From Saxidomus purpurata (taxonomy: Eukaryota > Mollusca > Bivalvia > Venerida > Veneridae): a stretch of 64,000 nucleotides of DNA. The position numbers and the translations under genes were made by a program. This document shows, piece by piece, positions 45,531 through 56,531 of this stretch (its first letter is position 1; every line of letters starts with the position of its first letter). The notes beneath the pieces were generated by a model. The model was not told where the DNA came from. It did no database searches and saw only the letters and a list, made by a program, of their open reading frames with translations. The DNA lies in contig JAFMSR010000008.1 in assembly GCA_022818135.1 (NCBI GenBank), forward strand, positions 29,122,899 through 29,186,898, in the 5' to 3' direction.

Positions 45531-46769
45531 GGTGGTGTGCACTTCTGGGTGCTGTGGGGCTCGTTTTGGGGAGGCTGCGTTTTTGGTACATGGCATTCCC
45601 TGTTTGATATTATTTTGTTTTTACATTATTAACCAATTTCACTGATTCAAGCACCCAACCGACGTAGTATAACGGACTACTCGTTATAACAGTTACATGT
45701 GAATATCAATGTTATTTTGGGCTTCTGTAAAGTGAAGATGGTGAAATACATTTTTTAATAACTTAACCAAAAACAATTCTTAGGTGACCATATAAGAATC
45801 ATACCCCAACCGGGATAAAGAGACAGTGCTACAAGAGTGTAGAATAGTACAAAATAAATATACCCTGGTTGGGGCCACATTCAACCAATAGAGCATTATT
45901 TGAACTAGTTTAGAAGACCATTTATGTGTGTGATCATGATGTCCGGTCGGCATACATCCAATGACCCTGTAATCACACACCATGTTCACTATCTGATGAG
46001 CTATATATAAGCTTAAAATCCGGACGCAACAATGGACCAAAATACAGTAAAGTTCCTGTAATAAGGCCTGTATACAATGGTCTGAATATTGAATAGGTCT
46101 TTTTATCGGGACCTTTTTACTATAAAATAGGCCATTTGGTTCATTAATGATTGGTTTTAATAGCGATGTAGGTCTAATTATCGGGTGATATTAAGAGCAG
46201 AACTATACTGAACATGAATTGAAATATTGTTAAGGGATTTAACCATACCTTGATATTTGATGAAAGAACAATGTCAAAATTGATACATTTTTACTTTTAT
46301 TTCAAAATGAAAAAAGTAAGTATAAAAGTAATTTCTCCTTTCTTCAAAGATTTCTTTATTATTTATTATTTCTATCATGATATCTGCTTTGCAGTTTTGT
46401 CACAAGTATGGCCCTATAAAGTTGTGGTAATTTTAATCTTCAATGACTTTGAATATCCACCTGACAAAGATCTAACATACAAGTATACAGTTAAACCTGT
46501 CATAAACAAACAGCTTAGAGATTCCATCAAGAGTTACCACATAAAACAGGTTACTGCTTAAAACAGATATATACATGTATTCTGTACAGATACAACATCT
46601 GCTGCCTGATGCAAGTGCCTGCTTCATTAAAGTGTCAATTTTCGCATTTTAAACAGTTTTGTGAGCAACTGAATCAGTTTAAAAATAGTGTAAATAATTT
46701 TGGCAATATTGGGCGTTTTATTTGTATGTTCGAGAGTGAAGAGAATTTTTCAACTGTGTAACATACGTG

Positions 46770-46880
46770 ACATTAATGTGATTACACGTGTGACAGACAT
46801 GTTATCAGAAGTGTGACAGTCATGTGATTACAAGTGTCAGAGTCATGTGATTTGAGGTGTGAAAGTCATGTGAGCAGAAG
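46770..46880. repeat. GTGACAGTCATGTGAT minisatellite (unit 3)
   Basis: About five divergent copies at the equivalent position 3' of the gene remnant. Confidence 0.75.
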
Positions 46881-47321
46881 AGTGACACTTTTGATAATCA
46901 ATATAGGCAGAGAGTTAACAGTATTGTAGACAGAAGTGTGACATATTCGATAGTCATGTGAAACAAGGGGTGAAATCCATTGCAGTCATGTGTACAGATG
47001 TTTGACATTTGTCCCAATAATGTCAACAAAAAATGAAATGTGATAACTGTGATCATAATGTAAAACCTAAACCGTTACATTTATAATAGTCATAGAAATA
47101 TGTATGGCATCTTAAATAATATATCAGTTAAGAAGGCATATGCCTAATCACACGTGTCGAACGACATAAACTACAACATGTCAGTTAGCATTACATGCTG
47201 CATGTATAAAGATTCGGTTTTGTCTTGTTTAGCACGAAATGTTCAGGTACTACTTGTAGCTGTTGTATTAACTGTCTGTTTCGCTGTACAGTACGACACG
47301 GAGGACAACGGACACAGTTAT

Positions 47322-49059
47322 TCAAATGATTCCCAGGATAACGCTGGCAATGATCAGCTTCCTTGCAGAACGTAACATCCTACTGGCACCCTCACGGTCA
47401 CCAGCACTCATAAGGTTGTGCGCCTGAAAATGAAATGGAAAACATGGTAAGTGTGAATGCATCTAATATGCAGCATTTAAAGCTTGAAATATATTAAAAT
47501 CGTTACTGTTATTATATGATTGATACGAGTATCAAATAAAAGAAATATCGATTGTGCATGTAGGTATGCTAACACCGTATTCTTGTAGTTAAGCATTAAT
47601 ATACTTTGTTAGGGTAGTGTGTCTTTGTTGTATGATAATTCCCGATGTAACTTGTTCTAGCAACTTCTAGCAATAAAAGCCTTCTCAAACTGTGAAAAAG
47701 TTGCTATCAACTGTAGATTCAGAAGAGAAAACTACAGTTTATAATCTTGCACATTTAAAGCTAACTGCATTCACTAAATTTACAAACCTCACTTGCATAG
47801 TACATGGCACATAAACCTGTCGGCCAGAAGCAACAAAGACAGGCGAGTATGGACCATAGCGTGTAGTCCGGTGTTCGGGGCTGAATAACTACGCCTATAG
47901 CCTGTTTCGGCTGATTGACTACCTGTAGAAAAATACAAATAATTATAAGACTTAAGAAGGATGAACATTTCAGGTACTGGTTAATGCCAATCTACAGGTA
48001 CGAAGGTCTGATATCTTTTTCCGAGCGTCAAGCATTAAAAACATATACTGAAATGCATGGTTATAAATGAAAGAATACACCCGCATTTTTGCAGATTTAA
48101 GGATGCATTATACTTTCATAAGAAAATTACGTTTACAATATAAGTACTTGTAGGTTCAGCAGTATGTATTTGTGAGTGCTTCCAATCTATTTACAGTAAG
48201 ATATAAACAAATAAACCAATAAATCATCAGAAACGAAGCACCTCTAAAACACAATACGTTAACTGATTTAAACATATCAATTCGTGCATTTATGTTTGCT
48301 CATTTCTGCCGTGTCGAGTTAGAAACAACGGCAAACACGATACCACAACAACGATAAACAACACCAACTCGACATTAAAAATGCGAAACAACGACAAAGA
48401 AAGGGCGTCAGTACGACAATAGTGAGCGACAGCACGTTAATTAGTTATGCCGTGTTGTGCTGTCGCCTACCCATTTTTTGTTCTTTCGTCCTTTGTTTCG
48501 TGTTGGTGGGTACTCCAACACGACGCCATGACAAAGTACGCAACATAACGATAGAAATATACTGAATGATTACAGCACTGCATGTGCATTTTGTGTAACT
48601 GGTATGCGGGATTTGGCGAATCCACCAGAACGACAACGCGACATGCCAGAAATCAGCAACCAAAAATGTAGTTTGACCCGTTTTACAGTCATTTTTAATA
48701 CTGTACTGTTACGTTGTAACTTAAAATAATACTGTTTTAAAACCGTATTATAACTCACAAAATGCCATGCTGCTGTTTTCATCAACGGCACAACATTCCC
48801 AAGAAGAACTTTGCATCTTTTTACACGGACCGGTGCTGGTTCAGTCTGTTCAGCAGGCGTTAACCAGTAGATTTGACTTGACTAGATACTAACCACTGTG
48901 GTAGCTTGATTTGAATATGCAGGCTGTCCATAGCCTCCCCCTGCTTGTGGGGGGTAGGCCGGTTGTCCGTAACCTGCTCCTGTCGGTGGCTTGTATGCCG
49001 GAGGTGATGATACGCCAAATGTGACATTCTTCCAAATGTAATCATCCGATGATCATAAC
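47322..49059 (-). pseudogene. CD225/dispanin-family copy 3, pseudogene
   Basis: Exons 2-4 correspond to 49059-48894, 47922-47788 and 47423-47322. Exon 2 is 166 nt against 167 in copies 2 and 4: one base is lost at GATCATCGG (others GATCAACCGG), shifting the frame for the whole P/G/Y tail. Exon 3 is open and keeps CLCCFWPTGL. Exon 4 has TGA at 47322-47324 where the other copies have a TGT cysteine codon, inside the second hydrophobic segment. The first exon and its promoter are absent from the unit. Splice sites look usable, although the exon 2 donor is GTTAGT, as in intact copy 4. With three independent lesions it cannot make a CD225 protein. Confidence 0.9.
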
Positions 49060-49490
49060 CTAAAGAAAAGTCAAAGAAAATCTATTCTCAATAAATATAG
49101 ACTTTCAAGTGTGCTTATAACATCATCATATTCTTGTCGTTATAATAGTTTTCAAATTAAATGAAGCGTACCAATCTGCGAGACGCATCGAGTAATGGTG
49201 TGCTTTAATATGGACACACTTTTGACTAACTAGATAGTGACATTTTAAAGCAGAAAATCAGAGGAGAGACCACCTTTGGTTTGAATTTCATTGAAGGCCT
49301 CTTTCCGAACTTCGGTAGCATGATGCATTCAAGGACAATAACGGAATCATGGAATTAAAGATGCCGTGACGTCATTTTATAGTTAGAGCACGTGAAAAAT
49401 GAAAATAATACTATTAAAACTAATATTGCTACTTTTCTTGTAATTTTATCTACTGAAAGAATAGTTGCCATTAAATGTGTGATTTCTATA

Positions 49491-49635
49491 CAGTCGACAT
49501 TGAATTAAGAAACCACCCAAGGGACCACCAAAAAGTGGTCTCTTAATAAAATGGTCTCTTAATAGATTATGTTTTATTACACAAGTAAACCGCTATTTTG
49601 AACTGTTAATAAACCTTACTGTTAATCATACTTTT
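49491..49635 (+). repeat. Small element between duplicated 115-bp segments (unit 3)
   Basis: ACAGTCGACATTGAATTAAG, CCACCCAAGGGACC and AAAATGGTCTCTTAATA match the repeat at 10686-10790. On each side lies a copy of the ACTATTAAAACTNATATTGC block (about 49405-49490 and 49668-49750), which the other units have once. Confidence 0.6.
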
Positions 49636-49796
49636 TATAGTTTATACGTGCAAAATGAAAAAAAAAAAACTATTAAAACTCATATTGCTACTTTTCTTGT
49701 ATTTTTATCTACTGAAAATATAGTTTCCATTAAATGTGTGACTTCTATACTTAAACATGCTCATGACTATATTTAACGGTTTTTTTTCAATGTCAG

Positions 49797-49945
49797 GTAA
49801 AGACACAAGTGCAAATTTGTCTCAAAATACACCCGTCACGTGCCCGAAATGCACTGGACACCATGCAACTACATCTTTATCAACCAAGTTAAGTCGTCGT
49901 CAATGGAAATTCTGTAACAACCAATTACTGCTACGATGTGGCTGA
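49797..49945 (+). other. CPKC exon-like frame, unit 3
   Basis: Same 149 nt and the same TGA as in the other units, with KDTSANLSQ at the start. It is preserved without an indel even though the neighbouring gene copy is dead. Confidence 0.3.
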
Positions 49946-50588
49946 TATTTAAACATATTCACGATGCCCTTATAGTTAGTAAATATTTGACAACAGGTGT
50001 GTCAGGTAGAGAACAGTCACTGCTAATTAGTACAATCTCAGCCACTCAAAGTCTATATCTCCACAGTGATAAAATGATCTGGTTGGTTTTCGAATTTTGC
50101 CGACGGTTCTGACCAGTTAAGGTGCGGTTTGTACAAAGGGTTTGAACTGTTACAATCTGGACGGTTATAAAACTCGCCAGAGACACAAAGCCCATAAACA
50201 TTGTCATAACGTTTAGTAATACATGTCAATGCACAAAGATGAGCGGACAAAACTTCTTTGGCAAATTTTCAGAAATTAAATGGACATTGCCCCCCACCCC
50301 TATGTATATACATTTTAAGCAGGTGTTTGATGATCCGACATAAACTGTCCAAGTAAAATGGCGGACAATTTATGAGCCCCCCTCCGCATTGAACCCACTA
50401 TGCGTATCGTCCATAAATAAAATTTAAAAACACTAAAATTAAACATATAGAAGTACAGGTGTAAACTAGCGCTGAAATAAGAAAGTTTTAAGTGATTATC
50501 TACTTTTTTCAGTCAGTTAGAAATCTTTCAGTGGTAATATTACTTGATAACGTCACAAACCGAGTGACTCATCCAAAAGATTGATATA

Positions 50589-51923
50589 CGAGGAATGTTC
50601 AAATATGAATGCATCCAAGCACATAAAAATGTATCCTTCATAGATTTCAATGAAAATTTTATTTTGTCCCCTCGAAGTATTCACCTCCAACAAATATGCA
50701 AAGTTTCAGTCTTCTAATGCAATCCTTGAAGGCATTTTCATAGTCTTTTCTAGGTATACTATGAAGACAGTGGAATATTGCAGAACCGAGCTGTTTGCGC
50801 TGGACAAAATTTCGACCAGAAAGTTATTTGAGCCTTGGGAACAAAAAAAGTATCACGGGGCAAGGTCAGGCGAATACGAAGGGTGAGGTAGCACAAAAAC
50901 ATTTTCCTGCTTCAATAAATCTTGTACAATAGACGCCTTGTGCGATGACACATTGTCATGTAGCAATCTGGCACTGGCCAAACCAGTTGCAGGTCTTCGA
51001 TTTTTCGAAATATTTGTTCAGTTTTCGAAGAACTTTAGTCTTGTAAAACTTCGCATTTACGGATTTGCCTTTAGGTACAGCAAGCTGAATGACAGGACCC
51101 TGATTTGTGAAGAATATGGCATACATTACCTTCTTGACACTCATGGTCCGCTTTGCAATGCATGGTCTTTTGCCAGGCTTTGTTGCCCATATTTTGTTCT
51201 GAATCTTTTGTTCGGGCTCAAAAAAGTGAACACATGTCTCGTCACCAGTGACGACATTTGCGAAAGACCGTGCATTGTAATTTGGAAACTGTTTAAGCAA
51301 CATTTTCGCGCATTGCACGCGTGCCTTTTTCTGCTTATCTGTCAACAGATGGGGAATCCATCTAGCACAGATCGTTCTCATTTTCAAATTACGTTTCAGA
51401 ACTGCATGAGCTGCTCCAAATGAGATGCCAACTATACTAGCTATTTGCCTAGCGGTGTATCTTGCATCAGTAGCAACTATTTCTTTCACTCTAGCAACCA
51501 TCTTGGAGACGTTTCTATTTTCGGCCGACGACCATGTGGTGCATCTTCTATTGAATCTAACCCAAATTTGAATTTCTTAAACTAACGAATAACTGTCGAA
51601 AATGACATTTCATTATGCCCATCAACAGAACATATTTCATCAAAATTGTCTTTACACCCTATGCCAAGAATACAACGATTCTTAATATAGGACCGTATTT
51701 CAACGGCGTACGCTGACCTTCTTCCAACCATTTTTGTATTAGTATACACGAGTAGGTAATGTTTAGCGAGCGATAGACACAGCTAAAGTGAACGGATTTT
51801 AATGGGTGTGGTATCAATGTAAAGCTAACATGTTTATCTACCCAATATACTTGATTTCCTCCTGATTTTCGCATAATTAAAAGAGATAACGTTCTAGATG
51901 CATTCATATTTGAACAATCCTCG
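50589..51923 (-). mobile_element. mariner transposon, decayed, with TA duplication
   Basis: The ends CGAGGAATGTTCAAATATGA and TCATATTTGAACAATCCTCG are inverted repeats of about 27 bp with one mismatch visible, flanked by TA on both sides. Total 1335 bp. The matching place in unit 4 reads AAAAGATTGATATATAACTG with nothing inserted. It entered unit 3 after the array formed. Confidence 0.93.
50659..51731 (-). pseudogene. mariner transposase pseudogene
   Basis: The frame begins at 51731 (MVGRRSAYAVEIRSYI) with an N-terminal helix-turn-helix region. It meets a TAG before FKKFKFGLDS and a one-base loss just before the long frame 51501-50956. That frame covers the linker and the first catalytic motif VVTGDETCVHFF; GDETW is usual, so W is changed to C. 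A frameshift near 50970 precedes RLLHDNVSSHKA, which has the second aspartate. At the third site the sequence reads YSPDLAP then TGA, so the catalytic aspartate of the DD34D triad is destroyed. Sequence consistent with the C-terminus reaches TAA at 50659. Inactive. Confidence 0.9.
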
Positions 51924-52509
51924 TATAACTGATAATGTCCCTTAGGTTTGTTACCAAATACCTATGTAACTTAGCATCGAATTGTACGATTTTTTTTCTT
52001 TCATTGTTTATAAGTCCCAGCGACCTAGGACTTCTATCTGGGTGAACTTGCCAAGACTCCTGACAGGCACAGATTGAAAAGAGAAGAATGCAGATACAAG
52101 GGAGTCCGGGTACAAGACCCTAGCTCTTTTACTAATAGACCCCTTGGTTAGTTTTCATGCCCGGTTTATAGCACCGATGCACGTGCGACTACCTCTGGGT
52201 TTCTAACCAGTTCATCTCCAAATGGCACTAACCACTGTATTGTAAGATTTACTCATTTAAAATAATCGCCTCAATATTAATCATTCAGGGAAAATCAACA
52301 CGTACAGACTAGAAACTTAATGTACATTTAAATAATATTTGTTCGCCGCATCCTTAACCGTAAATTCACGTGATCAAGTTTATCATCTCATTTAAACTGT
52401 TTGATTGTTTGTTAAATAGTGTGCTCAGCTATTATGAACATCCAAAGCAGCCGTAATTTTTCCCCATATTCGAAAACTTGGAAGTTTCATTTGCTGTCAT
52501 TTCCTAACA

Positions 52510-53190
52510 CGTCGTAGACACTATGCGAAACTAAGGGAACACCATGCACCACGCGAGACTAAAGGAACACAAGGCGAGACTAATAGTTTCTGTCATGAGC
52601 ACGTGGTTCAGATAGAAATATCCGTCACTGAGGGTAATTGCTGAGTTCCTGCTAAACAGTAACCCGAGGTGAGGGATATTTCCATCTGAACCAAATGTCT
52701 CGTGATGGAAACTTTTTCTTGCATACCGTCTTTCATTTTATAGTATATTTCTCAAGTCAAAATGATGCATTATCATACAGTGCTCTACAAACAAACGATA
52801 TTTAGACGTTGTGATTTTGGAAGTGACGTCACAATATTTATAACGTTACGTCGCAAGTAATTCAGGAAAGTAGTCTGGCATAGGAAGGTGACCAGACTGA
52901 GTTTTCCGGCATGGGCAAAATCAACAGAAATGCCGATCTGATATGCGAGAAAAAATGAACACCAAGCGAGACTAACGGACGAATCATAAGAGATCACCAC
53001 GCGAGACCAAAAGAATACCATGCGAGATTAACAGACTGATAATAAGGGATCCCCAAGCGAGACTAAAGGAACACCACGCCAGACTATCATACGGGCCAGA
53101 GATCACCACGTGTGACTAAGGGAACAATAATGGAGACTAACAGACAGATCATAAGGGCTCACCACGCAGACTAAAGGAACACCACGCCAG
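52510..53190. repeat. GAGACTAA minisatellite (unit 3)
   Basis: It is split into a short block at about 52545-52590 and a main block at about 52960-53190, with units such as GAGACTAAAGGAACACCACG. Confidence 0.75.
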
Positions 53191-53670
53191 ACTAACAGAC
53201 ATATGGACGAACGAATACCATGTCCAACTTTATTGTAGTGTTTACAGAAAGTTTAACATGTACCTATGTTTGGCGGAAGCTGCCAGGGTGTTGTGCACGA
53301 CTCAAACACATCCTTGAGGTAAGGAATATACAGAACCAAGTTTTTCAACATATTTTTGCAGAAATGCCTTTACACATTTATGTAAATACTCGGGTCTAAC
53401 CAAAATGACACGATTTTAGATACATGTACTAAATACGTCGACAATTTCCACAGTAGTTCCGCAGAACGTTTAAAACTTCCTTGTTCATACGTATCTCCTG
53501 GACCGTTCCCATGTGTAATTTGAGCAAAGATAATTCTTTTAATAATTTGCTATTCCATAATTGCGACATTTGCATGGTTTTTGCAGTAGACCTTTGTAAC
53601 TGGCAATCAGTTTATGAATCATTATAGTTGATACTGGTACAGTAGATTTTCTATTGTCTTACGATTTGAC

Positions 53671-54340
53671 GTATAGCTTTAACGGACGTCCAACGTATAA
53701 CAAAATTTTCAATCCGTTCGTGTCCGTTTGCATGCGTTTCTTTTCCGTTTCTCATGCGGCGCCTGCGCTCCTTGCTCGGCGATGTTCGTTCCATCCGGTG
53801 GAAGGTTTTGAGGCATGTTCAAAATTTGGAACGTACATCACCGGACAAAGTTGTCCGTTAGATGTACGGTAGCAATGCGCTAGTATGCGTTTTGTTCGTC
53901 ACTCGTGCGTTCCTTCTTCTGTACTTGTCCGGTTCGCATCCGTTCTTGTCCGGTAGGTCTGATTCACGGCCGGACAACTACCGGGCATGCAACAGATGTA
54001 ATGTATTTCCAACGGACGATAAATGAAAAGGAACGCATAGGAACTGATAAATAACGGACGTTAAACGATGGTCCACCGGACAAAACTGATGAATAATGAT
54101 ATATAACTGACAAGGAACGCATAGGAACTGATAAATAATGGACGTGAAACGATGGTCACTGAACGAACAAAACTGATGAATAATCATATAAACTCTTTAT
54201 ACCCGTTTTGTCCGTCACGTGACCGGTAGAAAAACGTTCGACAAACGTTCGAAGAACGTTTTGTCAGTTTATCATGCGTTGCGCTTACGTTTTACGCGGT
54301 ACAAGTCCGTTACTAGTACGGTGATGTCCGTTAATTGAAC
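53671..54340. mobile_element. CpG-rich replacement or insertion where exon 1 should be
   Basis: Unit homology stops at TTACGATTTGAC (53670) and resumes near 54345 at ATGACAATAGTGAGTAT. The intervening DNA is rich in AACGGAC/GTCCGTT and CGTTCG words. It has possible inverted ends (TTTAACGGACGTCCAACG against AATTAACGGACATCACCG) and a ~90-bp tandem pair (GAACGCATAGGAACTGATAA). The homologous ~700 bp, including exon 1 and the promoter, is gone. Either an insertion with deletion or a gene-conversion-like replacement. Confidence 0.55.
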
Positions 54341-54419
54341 GTTGTTCAATACAATGACAATAGTGAGTATATTTAATGCAACGAAACGATTAAAAGAAGT
54401 AAAACAAGAAATCAAACAA

Positions 54420-54482
54420 GACTCGAACCTGCATACGCGGGATTGGTAGTCAAATGCCTGATCCACTACAGCATTGCGGAAT
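54420..54482 (-). repeat. tRNA-Gly-like relic (unit 3)
   Basis: The reverse strand reads GCTGTAGTGGATCAGGCATT and GCAGGTTCGAGTCTTG, a paralogue of 43864-43935. Confidence 0.45.
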
Positions 54483-56039
54483 GCGATTTCTAGCATATCG
54501 GATCAGCATTTCCGGTGATCATTCACCATTGCCGAAAAAACCGGTCTGCCCCCCCCCCCTCCTATGCCAGACGACACTCGTTAAAAACTATAAACGTTAT
54601 GATTAATACTTGAACAATAATGATATTTGGCTTACAATATTAACCTATTTGACTGATTCAAGCACCCAACCGGCGGAGAGGGCCGTTTACTGATGTTGCT
54701 ATAACTCGTGGTCCAATCCATTTGTCAAATGTATTTAAATTGTTTCTATCCAAATGTTATACTTGTACATAGAACAATAATATAGTATTAAACTAAACTA
54801 TAACGGACTACTCGTTATAAAAGTTACATGTGAATATCAATGTAATTTTGGGCTTCTGTAAAGTGAAGATGGTTAAATACATTTTTATAGAACTTAACCA
54901 AAAACAATTCTTAGGTGACCATTTAAGAATCATACTCAAACCGGGATAAAGAGACAGTGCTACAAGAGTGTAGAATAGTACATAATAAATATACCCTGGT
55001 TGGGGCCACATTCAACCAATGGAGCATTATTTGAACTAATTTAGAAGACCCATTTATGTGTGTGATCATGGTGCCCGGTCGGCATACATCCAATGATCCT
55101 GTAACCACACACCATGTTCACTATCTGATGAGCTATATATACGCTTAAAATCCGGACGCAACAATGGACCAAAATACAGTAAAATTCCTGTAATAAGGCC
55201 TGCATAAAATGGTCTGAATATTGAAATGGTCTTTTTATCGGGACCTTTTTACTATAAAATAGGCCATTTGGTTCATAAATGTTTGGTCTTTATAGCGAGG
55301 TAGGTCTTACTATCGGGTGGTATTAAGAGCAGAACTTTACTGTACATGAATTGAAGTATTGTAAGGGGCTTTAACCATACCTTGACATTTGCTGAACAGG
55401 AAAATAGATTTTAAAAAGCAATGCAAAAATGATACATTTTTACTTTTATTTCAAAATGAAAAAAGTTGGTATAAAAGTAAATAATAATTTCTCTTTTCTT
55501 CAAACCTTTCTTTATGATTAATTATTTCTATTATTATGATAATATTATGATATCTGCTTTGCAGTTTTGTCACAAGTATGGCCCTATAGACTTGAGGTAA
55601 TTTTAAACTTTAATGACTTTGAATATCCACCTGACAAAGACGTAACATAAAAGTATACAGTCAAACCTGTCATAAACAAATAGCTTAGAGATTCCATCAA
55701 GAGTGACCACATAAAACAGGTTATTGCTTAAAACAGGTATATACATGTACTTGTGTACAAACTCGTTATAAGAGATACAACATCTGCTGCCTGATGCAAG
55801 TGCCTGCTTCATTAAAGTGGCAATTTTCGCATTTTAAACAGTACTTGTAAAAACACATACAATAGAACTATGATAAATACAACCCTTTTCCAATATTTGT
55901 CAATAGTCAATATAATGAGTAACTGAATCAGTTTAACAATGGTGCAAATAGTTTTGGCCATATTGGGCGTTTTATTTGAATGTTTGAGAGTGAAGACAAT
56001 TTTTCAACTGTGTAACATACGTGAAAGCAATGTTATTAA

Positions 56040-56180
56040 AGGTGTGACAGTCATGTGATCAGGGGTGTTGCAGTCATGTGATTACAAGTGTGACAGTCAT
56101 GGGTTCAGAAGTGTGGCAGTCGTGTGATAACAAGTGTGACAGTCATGTGATTTGAGGTGTGACAGTCATGTGTACAAAGT
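56040..56180. repeat. GTGACAGTCATGTGAT minisatellite (unit 4)
   Basis: About six copies at the equivalent position 3' of copy 4. Confidence 0.8.
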
Positions 56181-56531
56181 GACATTTTTTATATCCATAT
56201 AGACAGAGAGTTGACAGTACGGTAGACAGAAGTGTGACATATTCGATGTTCATGTTGAACAAGGGGTGGAATCTATAACAGTCATGTATACAAATGTTTG
56301 ACATTTGTCATAATAATGTAAACAAAAAAATGAAATGTGACAACTGTGATCATAATGTAAAACCTAAACCGTAACATTTATAAAAGTAATAGAAATATGT
56401 ATGGCATCTTTAGTAATATATCAGTTAAGAAGGCATACGCCTAATCACACATGTCGACGACATAAACTACAATATGTCAGTTAGCATTACATGATGGATG
56501 TACAAAGATTCGTGCAACGGTCTTGTCTTGT

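Larger units (their letters stand above)
34281..45770. repeat. Segmental duplication unit 2
   Basis: It starts AGAATTTAACCAAAAACAATTCTTAGGTGACC, as do units 3 and 4. It carries CD225 copy 2, a CPKC frame, the largest GAGACTAA array, a unique TATGCCCCC element and one copy of the 463-bp inverted-end repeat. A small deletion removed GGGGCCACATTCAACCA at about 34394. Confidence 0.85.
45771..54892. repeat. Segmental duplication unit 3 (bearing the pseudogene)
   Basis: It starts CAAAAACAATTCTTAGGTGACC and is collinear with units 2 and 4. It carries a mariner insertion and lacks the exon 1 region, which is replaced by about 670 bp of different DNA at 53671-54340. Confidence 0.85.

Noticed and set aside
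45244..45645. Several open frames of 60-115 codons on both strands
   Set aside because: They are translations of the TG microsatellite and its flanks.
50938..51423. 161-codon plus-strand frame across the mariner element
   Set aside because: It is the antisense of the transposase, whose minus-strand motifs (GDET, HDN, SPDLAP) fix the coding strand.
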